This document shows, piece after piece, positions 39,525-48,821 of a stretch of DNA of 64,000 nt. Source of the DNA: Sycobia sp. Sy_11 (taxonomy: Eukaryota > Arthropoda > Insecta > Hymenoptera > Epichrysomallidae); assembly GCA_018907035.1 (NCBI GenBank), contig JACCIC010000138.1:881001-945000 (forward strand). Direction: 5' to 3'. A program made the translations under genes and the position numbers. Within the stretch, counting starts at the first letter, position 1. Each line of letters begins with the position of its first letter. A model generated the notes under the pieces. That model was given only the letters and a program-made list of their open reading frames with translations. It was not told the DNA's origin and did no database searches.

Positions 39525-41228
39525 TTTTCCGTTACTCCTTTGTATTTACGGCTCCTCGGACCAATTTGGGAAAGAATTCGCTTCCCTATCGTATTTCGCT
39601 TTGCCATATCCTCCCTCCCCTCCCCAACTCTTCTACCCCAGATCCCTTTCCCTTCGAAATGGGGCGCATAAGGCGCGCGTTTCACCTCGCCCGTCAGGAT
39701 GGGGTGAGGGAAGGGGAAGCATATCGGAAATCAAATGTTCGACGCGGATTTTCGTCGAGATTAAACGATATGGAAAGAGAGAGAGAGAGAGAGAGGAGGG
39801 AGAGAGAGAGATCGTCGGACTCCTCTCGTGATCGTGCATAGATCTCGAAACGGCTCGCTCGGCGATTTTATTATCGTTTGGACCTTCGTGAGAGAGAGAG
39901 AGAGAGAGGGGGGGAAGGCGTGGAGCCAAGATATAGGCGAAAAAAAGAGATTTTCCATCGCTGCCCTGTGAAGTCTTTGTTAAAAGGCCGGGGCGAATGG
40001 AATATTTGATATGAGAATTTTAATTAACTCGAACGCGGTCGTTCAAGTCTGCGCGCACCGAGGTCGGAAACTTTTGACCCCCGCACGAATGGAGAAGCGA
40101 TGAGGTGGCATCGCTGATTTTTTTGTTCATTTTTTTTTGGTTACTCGCTTCTGTTCCGTTTGTTTCGTCTGGATTTTTTGGGAAACGAACCAACGGTACG
40201 AAATTTAACTTCGACCTCGAGATAAGGGAAGAAACCACGTTTTTGTGTAAATTGTCAAATTCGAAATCAGATTCGAAATACGCGCGTGCTTTTTTCCCCA
40301 CAAGTTTGCTATGAGAAAAAAAAAACCGAAGCCATTTTCAACATTTTAGGGCAATTCTAGGGTGTACGAGATGTTCGATAATAAGATTTATCGAAAAATC
40401 TCAATTTATCAATGGCCGTACGGCGCGATGCACCTTTTTTAAGTGTACGCAAACAGACCGTGCATTAAACTGAACCGTCGCGATTCAATCGACGTCCGGA
40501 TTATTACAAAAATCCATCGGGCGCCCAAAAAAGAGAAAAAGAACAACTCGTCGCGAAATTCAGTTTCCCGCCCCGAAGATTGCCGCCCGACGAAGTCCCT
40601 TCAAAATTGCACAGGTGCGAGGAGATAGTCGAATTGTTAAAAGAAAAAGGCAATGAAAAAAAAAAAAAAAAAAAGACCGAACGAAAAAAAAAGAAGATTA
40701 TATTTGCGCGTCAATTCGAAGATTAACTTTCTCGGCACCGCGGTCCTGCGCGTACGCGCATTTACGAGCCATAAAAAGTGCGGCTTGCGGGGAGGGGCGG
40801 GGCGAGGGGGTAAGCAATTATTTTTATATTACGGAGGGCGAAATTTTTTTTTAATAAAATGTAGCCAGAGCTCTTCGTTCATAATGAAATGAAAAAACCA
40901 AAAAAACAAAAAAACAACAGAAGAAGAAAAAAGCATCCAGTTCCCTTTTGGACATTCGCAGTTATTTTCGACGAGGTCCGTACGCATACGTACAATTAAA
41001 TCTCGCCGAGGAAGTCCGCTCGTTTGGCAATACGAATAACAGAGATACGAACGATTTGCTCCTTCGTCTTCGAATCCTTTTCGACAAAATGGAAAATCTT
41101 TTTAAACATCCATCGCATGCTCTTGTCGGGAAAGTGTCCGTATACGCACGTGGCATCAATGCTGATTAACTTTGAACAGCTTTATAAATGAGAGTACGAG
41201 AATCTCTTCTTTACCCCCCTCCCCTTCT

Positions 41229-41274
<46 letters not shown>

Positions 41275-42276
41275 AACTTTTTCGAAAGAACACGACGACT
41301 TGCTTATTTATGCACCCGATTATATTGCACGTTTAATTAAGAAGCGCGAACTTTTGGAAAAAGATAAAGTTTAATTGAAGAAGCCCGTTCAATTGATTTG
41401 GCGGAATGAAGTTAAAACATAGGAAACTTTTTATTTCTTCCCCGCCCAATCGCTCCTCGCGCTAATTTCGGAACTTATACGCTTCTCCTGTAACGAAAGT
41501 TCTTCGGTTTGAAGACGGGACCGAGCATAGAGCGTACGTATATATACAAATAAAATGTCAATGGAAAAATTTTAATTAAATGAACGGTCGTAAATACTTT
41601 TCGTTTATTTTTCATTCGATTCTGTATAATTAAAGTATGTTTCGCTTTCTATTTTTCTCTTTCGCATACGCATTAATGCGCGGATAAATAAATGGCTCCG
41701 GATACTGGCCTGTAATTCTTTATCGGAACGAAAGAAATCTTTAATATTAGATGGAAATTATCAATGGCAGTTTGCAATGACCCCGATATGTTAGAATCGT
41801 TTTGTATCGTATCTGCAACTTTTTCATTCAAACCAATTGTGTAATCATTATCATTCTCTATTATGAGAGTAACTTTTGAAACTTAAATATCCAAATAACT
41901 GTATTGTTTCTAAAATGAAAAAAAAAGTTGAGTACTATTTTATTTAAAATTAATTTAATTCAAATTTCGAACGAAAGTAAAATAAAATTCGATTATTTGA
42001 ATCGGACAGATAAAACAAACTTACTTCCAAATTAGAACAAAGTATCCATCTTTTACGATATTATACGCAATTCAATACCGAACTTATAATACATCCGTCA
42101 TAACTTATTTTGACCCTCCTGATTTTAGTGTAGATAAAACCAAAAAAAAAAAACAAAAAAAAGTAATTTTATTATACGCAAAGCAAATTTGAATTTCCAA
42201 TAAAATAAAGGCATACGTTTATCATCGATCAAATATATACGTTATACACGGCTACTTTAATTTCCTGTATTCCATA

Positions 42277-42338
<62 letters not shown>

Positions 42339-42619
42339 ACACGCACGCGGCATAAATAATATATACGTATATCAAACCTAAATCGCTCCTCGCTTCTCCG
42401 CGGCAGCAGCCTGATGCCCTTAAAATCACAAAAGCTCGCACAGGTTGTACCGAGCGCGCGGGCGCGCGCCGCGAGCTTGCACCCCGACGGCAGCGATCCA
42501 ATAAACCACGTCGATCCCCGTACGTTCTACCCTATACTATCCCTACATAATAAAACGTACTCCCGTGTATTTTCTCCTTATATATACATATACGAGGATA
42601 AGCGCCAACGTGGCTATGT

Positions 42620-42674
<55 letters not shown>

Positions 42675-42891
42675 TACGGAGACCCGCAAGCACGCGCCCT
42701 TCGCACAGCACACAACTCGCAGTATAGTTTGCTGGAAATACGAAGCAGCGGGCTCGTAATCCCGATAAAGAGGAAATAAGCTCGAGCTCTACGGGCGCGC
42801 GATTCCATCACCCCCTCCCTATTTTCCTCCTTATATATAAACACATACATACACACAAATATATACATATTTATACACACCCTTATATATC

Positions 42892-42944
<53 letters not shown>

Positions 42945-43025
42945 ATGGAAAGACAAAACAATGATTGAGTGTGCACAAGAGAAAACTGGTTTGAGCCAAG
43001 GATGAAAAGGACGTGGTGTGTAATT

Positions 43026-43058
<33 letters not shown>

Positions 43059-43194
43059 ATATCTATGTATGTATATATTTACCGGGCTTATACTGCTCCT
43101 CCTCGTCTAGGCGTCCCTGTTCCCCGGCGCTCCTCGATGGCGTAGCGACGGTGAGGGCGATCGCCAGCGCCAGCAGCCTGCAAGGCCAGTTCAT
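21893..43194 (-). CDS. Spliced gene for a secreted 16-cysteine CRISP (CAP domain plus hinge and ICR/ShK-like domain), 282 aa
   Basis: Five exons join in frame (43194-43083, 38664-38528, 31990-31845, 26508-26299, 22136-21893) into 282 codons and a TAG stop. Residues 1 to about 22 form a signal peptide (Arg6, then a Leu/Ala-rich core), so the product should be secreted. Residues 58-202 are a CAP domain: a helix ending PPAANML (75-81), GCGQN at 118-122, [11 protein letters not shown] at 161-171 (fits CAP signature 1) and CNYCPAGN at 197-204 (close to signature 2). Cysteines 100, 119, 176, 181, 197 and 200 belong to it. Residues 219-277 carry ten cysteines in the hinge and ICR pattern (219, 222, 226, 232, 236, 245, 257, 271, 275, 277). 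Known family roles are sterol or lipid binding by the CAP fold and ion-channel modulation by the ICR; the role here is unknown. One N-glycosylation sequon is at Asn107. Codons are very GC-rich in the third position. The alternative, an antigen-5 allergen, lacks the ten-cysteine tail. Confidence 0.94.
22137..26298 (-). other. CRISP intron 4
   Basis: Phase 2 GT-AG intron of about 4.2 kb. It starts 12 bases before a (TA)n tract at 26237-26285. It contains a long T run at 23471-23501, other A/T homopolymers, and a short tandem of GATGATCGGC at about 22167-22187 near the acceptor. The open frames at 24543-24845 and 25243-25653 show no family motif and are not called. Confidence 0.85.
26237..26285. 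repeat. (TA)n next to the CRISP exon 4 donor
   Basis: A TA tract that begins 12 bases inside intron 4 on the transcript. Confidence 0.95.
26299..26508 (-). CDS. CRISP gene, fourth coding exon (CAP signatures)
   Basis: This exon encodes residues 133-201 with split codons at both ends. The acceptor is CACCCAAG ending at 26509 and the donor is GTAAGT from 26298 (phase 2). It includes W-x-x-E at 139-142 (second pocket acid), SYGAGP at 147-152, the CAP signature 1 stretch at 161-171 with His162, the disulfide pair region at Cys176 and Cys181, and the end of the CAP core with Cys197 and Cys200. A (TA)n tract begins only about 12 bases into the downstream intron, and joined (TA)n and (CT)n tracts lie about 90 bases upstream of the acceptor. 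Confidence 0.95.
26597..26687. repeat. Compound (AT)n(AG)n microsatellite
   Basis: About 22 AT units directly joined to about 23 AG units, some 90 bases upstream of the exon 4 acceptor. Confidence 0.95.
26948..26979. repeat. Compound (CG)n(TG)n microsatellite
   Basis: A short alternating CG run joined to a TG run. Confidence 0.95.
27209..27252. repeat. (TA)n microsatellite
   Basis: About 22 TA units in CRISP intron 3. Confidence 0.95.
28925..29107 (-). pseudogene. Decayed mariner-type transposase C-terminal fragment inside CRISP intron 3
   Basis: The minus-strand frame contains [19 protein letters not shown]. This resembles the conserved mariner block with PPY, a D, SDYHL and a following S-x-M, although the invariant prolines are changed. 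About 20 residues later FHSKPK resembles the mariner SKPK/SKD block near the C-terminus. The frame ends at TAG 28927-28925. Upstream the same frame stays open to 29365 apart from one TAA at 29167-29165, but that part shows no convincing transposase motif. An alternative is an unrelated coding exon with a chance resemblance. Confidence 0.5.
29168..29365 (-). other. Unrecognised 66-codon open frame (no ATG) upstream of the mariner-like fragment
   Basis: This frame runs from just after a TAG at 29368-29366 to a TAA at 29167-29165 and is in phase with the mariner-like fragment downstream. Its middle reads [18 protein letters not shown] and has a coding-like mix of residues, but I recognise no family. 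It begins after an AG with little pyrimidine tract. The opposite strand is also open here, so chance cannot be excluded. Confidence 0.2.
31764..31817. repeat. (TA)n next to the CRISP exon 3 donor
   Basis: A TA tract with one TATACATA interruption, beginning about 26 bases inside intron 3 on the transcript. Confidence 0.95.
31845..31990 (-). CDS. CRISP gene, third coding exon (central CAP helices)
   Basis: This exon encodes residues 84-131 and two bases of Trp132. The acceptor is TTTTTCGCAG ending at 31991 and the donor is GTAAGC from 31844 (phase 2). It carries the second helix with Trp96 and Cys100, His105 at the usual CAP pocket position, the sequon at Asn107, and GCGQN at 118-122. In many CAP proteins the last motif is GEN, so the pocket glutamate is replaced here by Gln121. 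Every complete codon in this exon ends in G or C. Confidence 0.94.
32205..32422. repeat. (TG)n and (AT)n microsatellites
   Basis: A TG run at 32205-32225 and an AT run at 32373-32422, in CRISP intron 2 upstream of exon 3. Confidence 0.95.
34111..34155. repeat. (GA)n microsatellite
   Basis: About 22 GA units in CRISP intron 2. Confidence 0.95.
34488..34568. repeat. Long (CT)n microsatellite
   Basis: About 40 uninterrupted CT units, the longest pure tract seen. Confidence 0.95.
34767..34878. repeat. Interrupted (TA)n/(TG)n tract
   Basis: About 110 bases of TA with regularly placed G substitutions, ending in pure TA. Confidence 0.95.
36342..36606. repeat. (TA)n and compound (CG)n(TG)n microsatellites
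   Basis: A TA tract at 36342-36384 and an alternating CG/TG tract at 36564-36606. Confidence 0.95.
36919..37155. mobile_element. Short palindromic (MITE-like) element in CRISP intron 2
   Basis: Two arms are imperfect inverted copies of each other. The left arm (36921-36979) begins CTTAGAGAGGAATGTTTCA, and the right arm (37098-37154), read in reverse complement, begins CTAAGAGGAATGTTTCA. Similarity continues inward through TATAATT, a CTTTCTA-like block and GGAGAC, giving arms of about 55 bases around a roughly 120-base AT-rich core. There is no coding capacity. Target-site duplications are not obvious. The element class cannot be assigned from one copy. Confidence 0.6.
37609..37650. repeat. 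(TA)n microsatellite
   Basis: About 21 TA units in CRISP intron 2. Confidence 0.95.
38528..38664 (-). CDS. CRISP gene, second coding exon (start of CAP domain)
   Basis: This exon encodes residues 38-83. The acceptor is TTTTCCAG ending at 38665 and the donor is GTAAGC from 38527 (phase 0). It contains the first CAP helix: lysines and arginines, then IVLYHN (62-67) and the PPAANML motif (75-81) typical of CRISPs. No cysteines are present. Splicing to the next exon rejoins a Met-Lys-Trp junction, which fits the family motif after the first helix. A long open frame upstream of 38665 in the same phase is intron read-through, not extra coding. Confidence 0.93.
39061..39520. repeat. (AT)n and two (CT)n microsatellites
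   Basis: AT at 39061-39104, CT at 39242-39284 and CT at 39474-39520, all in CRISP intron 1. The long frame across 38969-39841 is driven by these tracts. Confidence 0.95.
41233..41270. repeat. (CT)n microsatellite
   Basis: About 19 CT units in CRISP intron 1. Confidence 0.95.
42282..42940. repeat. Three (TA)n microsatellites in 660 bases
   Basis: TA tracts at 42282-42335, 42622-42672 and 42900-42940, within CRISP intron 1 close to its donor. Confidence 0.95.
43028..43057. repeat. (GT)n next to the CRISP exon 1 donor
   Basis: Fifteen GT units, read as CA repeats in the CRISP transcript, starting about 25 bases inside intron 1. Confidence 0.95.
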
Positions 43195-43232
43195 CGCGCT
43201 TCTGATGTGCGGCAACGGCAGCGCCGGATCTG
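43083..43232 (-). CDS. CRISP gene, first coding exon (signal peptide)
   Basis: Translation starts at the ATG at 43194-43192 and encodes residues 1-37 plus one base of codon 38. The exon ends at 43083 before GTAAAT (phase 1). I chose this start because it directly precedes an Arg then Leu/Ala-rich signal peptide, and no other in-frame ATG lies between it and the splice acceptor. The likely acceptor is TTACAG, ending at 43233, or CAG three bases further in. It is preceded on the sense strand by a long CT-rich tract (43333-43241). Bases 43232-43195 are therefore 5' untranslated sequence, and at least one more upstream non-coding exon is required. Confidence 0.9.
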
Positions 43233-43240
43233 CTGTAACA

Positions 43241-43333
43241 AGAGAAGAGGGGAGAGAATGAGAAAGACTGTAATAAGAGAGAAAGAGAGAGAAGAGAGAG
43301 AGAGAAAGAGAGAGAGAGAGGGAGAGAGAGAAG
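43241..43333. repeat. GA-rich tract upstream of the first CRISP coding exon
   Basis: An interrupted purine tract that reads as a long CT-rich run immediately upstream of the acceptor at 43233 on the transcribed strand. Confidence 0.9.
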
Positions 43334-43714
43334 GTGGCAAAAGAAGTTGATAGAAAAAGTGTTTGCTTGCAGCGAAATCCGAGGGAGCGCTCTCCGGTGT
43401 ATTTACAGGATGCTTGGAAAAATACAATTTAAAATGTTATATGTATGTGTGCATATATATAGTACATATTAGGGTGACACACTTTGCACGAACTTTCGAA
43501 AATTGCATTGTACACCATCTTAAAAGAGAGTCGAATAGCGGATAGAATAGAAAGTCGAACGGCTCTTTTTAATTTTTCGATCGTACACTTGTTCGTTGTG
43601 CCGAAATGACTCTGTTTTTCTTATGTGAAATAACATTGAGCTAGCGGATATTGTTAGTTTACTGATCATGAGTTCAAAATTATAGATTATAGATAAGAAA
43701 GTCTTTTTTGAAAA

Positions 43715-43719
<5 letters not shown>

Positions 43720-43771
<52 letters not shown>
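43720..43771. repeat. (AT)n microsatellite
   Basis: About 26 AT units upstream of the first CRISP coding exon. Confidence 0.95.
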
Positions 43772-43773
<2 letters not shown>

Positions 43774-44730
43774 TTCCAAAAGATTTTCAAACGTTGTTGG
43801 CGATTTATCATGATCCGAACGTGAATCACTAAAATTTTAACTGATTTACTAAACGTAACAATAACTTTTACTATAAAAAACATATATCGTTTTAGCAAGA
43901 ATGATTAGTATAACTGCCAATTCAGCCGTAATACAAGTTTGAGCAGTTGAGTAACCCGCAAGTATCAATGATTTATGACGATCATCGGATATGTATGAGC
44001 ATTCGAAGTAATTCTATCGATCAGCTTTGTCGATATAAAAGAAAGCTCATAAAGTCGCCGAAAAAATCAAGTTAGGAACAACTTTTTTAATTAGCAATTT
44101 TATACTACTGAATTCGCGTGATTCCAAAGTCACTGGTTTCATCAGTATTCACTGGGTCCAAGTGATTAAATTAACAGAATGTTAATCGCTATGGTGATTC
44201 ATGGATCATTAATACGTATTCAGTGATTCCATTACAGGAAGCTGCGAATAATCAAAAGATATCTCAAACTGTACAAGTACTAATAAAGTTAAAACAAAAA
44301 GTAATGGCTAATACCAAATACTGTTATTAAAAAATGGTTAAATTCACCCCTCGAATCATTGAACAACGGGCATCGTTTTTTACGTGTACTCGAAAGACCT
44401 CTACGAGCGTGGAATATTTTGAAGAAAATAGCGCTCCCATCTATACGAACGTTATTTGCCGAGATCACGTCGCATACGCTTGGACCTCTACGGTCTGACG
44501 AGCTCCTTGGGATTATAAATTACGATAAAGGCGATTTCCGAAGCTAAGCGGACGATGACGCACGGCGCTCGGAAAACGTAGGACTGACTTTAGCAAACAG
44601 TGGACTAACGGCTATAGCGTCGCCGGAAGCCCTATTTTTTTCCTCCCCCGTAGGGCCGATTCATCCTCTCCCGCGGAACTGCGCGACCTGGCCACGGCTG
44701 CGGGTGGGGGGGGGGCTTAAATCGGAGGCT

Positions 44731-44747
44731 CAAGACCAATGGTCTTG
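44731..44747. repeat. 17-base palindrome with 8-base arms
   Basis: CAAGACCA, a single A, then TGGTCTTG form perfect inverted arms about 1.5 kb upstream of the first CRISP coding exon. No function can be assigned. Confidence 0.6.
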
Positions 44748-45818
44748 TAGGTCCTATCCGCTATCAAGATGTGGAAATGGAACTGATGAAATCGTGCCGG
44801 TAAACACGGTAGTAAATTAGTGGTAGTCAGTTAATGGCCGTGTAGAGGCGTCGACGAAAGGGGCACACTTTTAGCAGAGTAAAGGGGAAGAAAAACTATG
44901 AAAAAAAAAAAGAATAATCACTGCATAAATAAAGAGAGTATCGAGAAACTTCTAGGGAGAAACATCCTTCGCCGAAAATCTAGAGTATAAATATGAAGCG
45001 CTTTAAAGCAGTCTATCTCGATTCCGAGTACTCTGATCAGATCGATACGCACAATTTTTTATAGCACATTCTACAGGTTAGAATGTATACCTTAGAGGAT
45101 CGATCCGGAGGAAGACAATGCACTCGCATCAGAACATTCATTCGCACCACGAATGAAAAACTAAATCAAACTACGGAATGAACTTAAATAATGGCTAAGC
45201 CGCGATTTTCCGAGTTTAAAAGTAAAAAAGCTCGCTGCTCACGAAATGCCCGAGATAATTCATCGAAACAGGGACGGCGGGCTCGACGAATCCCAGATCG
45301 AGAGTCGGCAGGACAATAGCCAAATCTGCCGGAACGCCGTGTTTATCGGCGATGCATACGACGCGGCCGAACGGCGACGTCGAATGAATCTTGATTTACC
45401 GGGATAACCAGGACGCGCCGCTGATTAGTCGAGCGTCGCGGTGCTTCGAAGTCAAGGGAGTATAATTGCCGCTGCGATCGGACGAATCGCGTTATCCGGG
45501 ATTCAAGACGAGCGACTTCGAAAAATGGCCGCGAACTCCGCGCGACGGAGTGCGAACAGGATAATGCGGCGAGTAGGTGTTTCCAGAGACTCGGGGTATC
45601 CAACCGTAAAATTGGCGTAAAGTCGCATTAGAGTGCGGCCGCGAGCAATGGATTAATGCTGACGGGGATTGTTTTGAAAACGCGAACTCGATGGGAAAAA
45701 CCAAAAAAATCATCGAGGAAACCTATGTTTTTCTTTATCGTATCTAAAACTTTTCGCGACTATCCTCGTCTAATACGTGACTTCTCCGAACGCGAGCGTC
45801 GCGAATTATTATTTTCTG

Positions 45819-45819
<1 letters not shown>

Positions 45820-45861
<42 letters not shown>

Positions 45862-46207
45862 CCTCTCTTCTTTTAACGAGCGCGGGCCGAACTCGTCAGT
45901 CGGACTTCGTTCGTATGCGTTTGCGAGCTGCGCGCCTCTCTCGTCGCGACCTGCGGTGCGTTTTAATACTTTATGGATATACCGATATGGAAATTTGAAT
46001 AAGACGCGATATCGGGGCTTGGGGAGAGCGGTAGATGGCAGGGGGTACGGGGAGGGGGAGAGTTTGCGCATGTAAGCCCAAGGGTAGAGATCGTAAAGCG
46101 CCGAGTGAAAAGCTCGCAGCCTCGGAATGCGAGCGTGTAGCCACTCGGCGAGCGTGCGTTGCGCGAAACGAGGACAGACGGGTGTGTGTGTGTGTGTGTG
46201 TGTGTGT
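45820..46207. repeat. (CT)n and (GT)n microsatellites
   Basis: A CT tract at 45820-45867 with TTT interruptions, and a GT tract at 46182-46207. Confidence 0.95.
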
Positions 46208-47907
46208 TGTGCAGGTATGCATGCATGTACATACATATATAGACGCGCGAATCGTCTCGTTGCTCAGTTGCGTCGTCGTGTTTATATACACATACGCGCG
46301 CACCGCCAGTGCTCGAAGAGGGACGGCAAGGGGGGCTGGGGGTAAAAATCGATCGGAATATTTTTTACTGCACTACATACGGGGCATGTACACGCGACTG
46401 GAATTTCTTCTTCCACCCTAGAAAGTCGTGTACTCCACTGGCCGTAAGGAGGAGTAGGAGGAGAGAGGGAGACGGAGACTGTGCGAAAAGAGAGGGAAGG
46501 AGAGCTGAAAGTGTATGTGCACGCATTTTATGTCGCGGCCCTTGGGTCGCAGCGTTGGGCGCCGAGGTCGGCCCGAATCAATATTGGCACTTGATTTCCC
46601 GCGGAATTGCCGAGAACAATGGGAATCCGCTGAAATCTGATCGAGGGGTAAAGCGCGGCTCGGCCGAGTTCGAAGTTCAGTCGGCGCGCAGGGCGGGACG
46701 GGGGATCGGGATGAGGAGTTCGTCTGTAACGATGCTTCGTTACTGCGCTTCGAGAGGTATATATATACACGCTCGATGATCTCGAATTTCCGTCGATGGG
46801 CGATGGGGATCTGATTGGTCGGGCATAGATTTTTCGGATAGAGCAGCAATTAAAGAATCGGGGTATTTCCAGCTTTCTGTTTATCCCCGGCACTTATCCT
46901 CGTTTCCGACATATTTTACAATTGCCAATTGGAAGCGCTCTTCATTACGAATCGAAGCTTCTGTCTCGTAAGAAAAGAAGTAATAATTTCCATATATTTG
47001 ACAATATTACGACAAATTACATCAAGATTTGACAAGTGAAATATGTTACTTTTCTTTAGATCGATTCGATTACTGACTTTCATCAATATTAACGATTATT
47101 CAACCGTACGACGGATAATCTTCATTACATCGTAGCCCGATGTCTGATTGTAAAAATACGGTACATTTAATGTATAAATATAATTGCGATAATTACAATA
47201 TAATTACGATAAATTCCAGAATTCTATGAAGAGTTGTCGCAGAACTGTGCTCGACGAGATTAACTTTTGAAAAATAGAAATAGTGAATAAATTGGCGCGT
47301 ATAAAAGAAAAGAGCATCGAGTAATACTTTTTAAATTTCCCCTGACGGAAGAGAGCAAATATACCGTTGCCATTGCCGGTCCCTGGGATTTTATATAACA
47401 ATAAAAATAAAACGAAAGTACCGATTCGATAAAAAAAAAAAAAAGAAAAAAATTGAACGTAATGTTTATAAACGAAATTACGCGGAATTGAATTTTTTTA
47501 GGGGAAAATTTTCCATTATCCCGGGATTTAGCAAGTATCAACGAATGAAAATATTAGCATAGATGTAATATTCGATCGGAGTCAAGATCGACATAAAGCC
47601 GTACGGCGGTAAAGAAAAAAATAAAGAAACGGTAAAGTATATACATTTTCGCATATAGATATACGATAACGTATAAAATTTTATATCATAGAAAAATAAT
47701 AAATGTCTCGAATGAAGCGCGAATATGGTTGAAAGCTACCGAAACACATTAGTTTTACGTTCTTTTTTGCTAAGAGATGGAAATATATTCCTAATTAACG
47801 GCCGATGTCATTTCAATTATCAACCTTAAAAATCAGATATCCCGTATCGACGTAAAAATCCTTTCAGCTTTTATTATATGTGCCTAAGCACTGAACGTAT
47901 GACACCC

Positions 47908-47909
<2 letters not shown>

Positions 47910-47949
<40 letters not shown>

Positions 47950-48129
47950 GGGGGGAGAGAATGTAAAGATTAAAAAAAAGGGCGAGGGGTGGAAAACGTG
48001 TTTCGCTCTCCTGTACCTTATTGCCAAAGTAAAAAGAGAAATGTATATGGCCCCATATATTTTCCAGCTCCTGCAGCAATAAAAGAAAAAAATGCTTTCA
48101 TAGAATAAATAATCAATATAAGAAAGTCG

Positions 48130-48178
<49 letters not shown>

Positions 48179-48293
48179 CTTGAACGATATAATATATGCT
48201 TGCTTAAAAATAATTTTGGGTGATTTTTCCTTTTACCTTTCGCATTCCTTCTCCATAATCCCGCTTCTTCCTACGACCCAACTCCGATCATCT

Positions 48294-48361
<68 letters not shown>

Positions 48362-48622
48362 GAGCAACAGTTTTTTCTATCAAAGCCATTACATATACCA
48401 GAGCTATATATATATTCGACTTCTTCATCCGAGCCATTTATATCCGATGGGAGCGCAAGAAAAGCTGATGCACGCCGCCCGGGCGCTCCGGCGATTCAAA
48501 GCGCATTCGCGAGGCAAAGGATCGATCGGGCTATATACCCGGGGGCTAATGCGCTCCGAGTTCTTTTAAATTTGTCCGTATTCTGATTTATCGGGACCCG
48601 ATAATGCCGGGTATTTATCCGA

Positions 48623-48670
<48 letters not shown>

Positions 48671-48768
48671 CAACTCAGCGATTAATTACTCGGGGATTAA
48701 GTTTCGGCGGCGCGCTTTCTTTTCCGGCTAACTTTACAGTTCCGGTCGAATAATTAGCGATCGATCGT

Positions 48769-48819
<51 letters not shown>
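47910..48819. repeat. (GA)n and four (TA)n microsatellites in 900 bases
   Basis: GA at 47910-47944, then TA tracts at 48132-48176, 48296-48359 (32 units), 48624-48669 and 48772-48819. This is the densest cluster of long TA tracts in the window. Confidence 0.95.

Positions 48820-48821
<2 letters not shown>

Larger units (their letters stand above)
38665..43082 (-). other. CRISP intron 1
   Basis: Phase 1 GT-AG intron of about 4.4 kb. A 30-base (GT)n tract, read as CA repeats in the transcript, lies about 25 bases from the donor. It also holds three long (TA)n tracts at 42282-42940, (CT)n tracts at 39242-39284, 39474-39520 and 41233-41270, and a (TA)n at 39061-39104. Long open frames here are microsatellite translations. 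I see no nested gene. Confidence 0.85.

Noticed and set aside
38465..39841. Long open frames on both strands (up to 290 codons)
   Set aside because: Apart from the 46-residue CRISP exon, they run through (AT)n, (CT)n and (GA)n tracts and consist largely of YIYI, SLSL and ERER. They are microsatellite translations and intron read-through.
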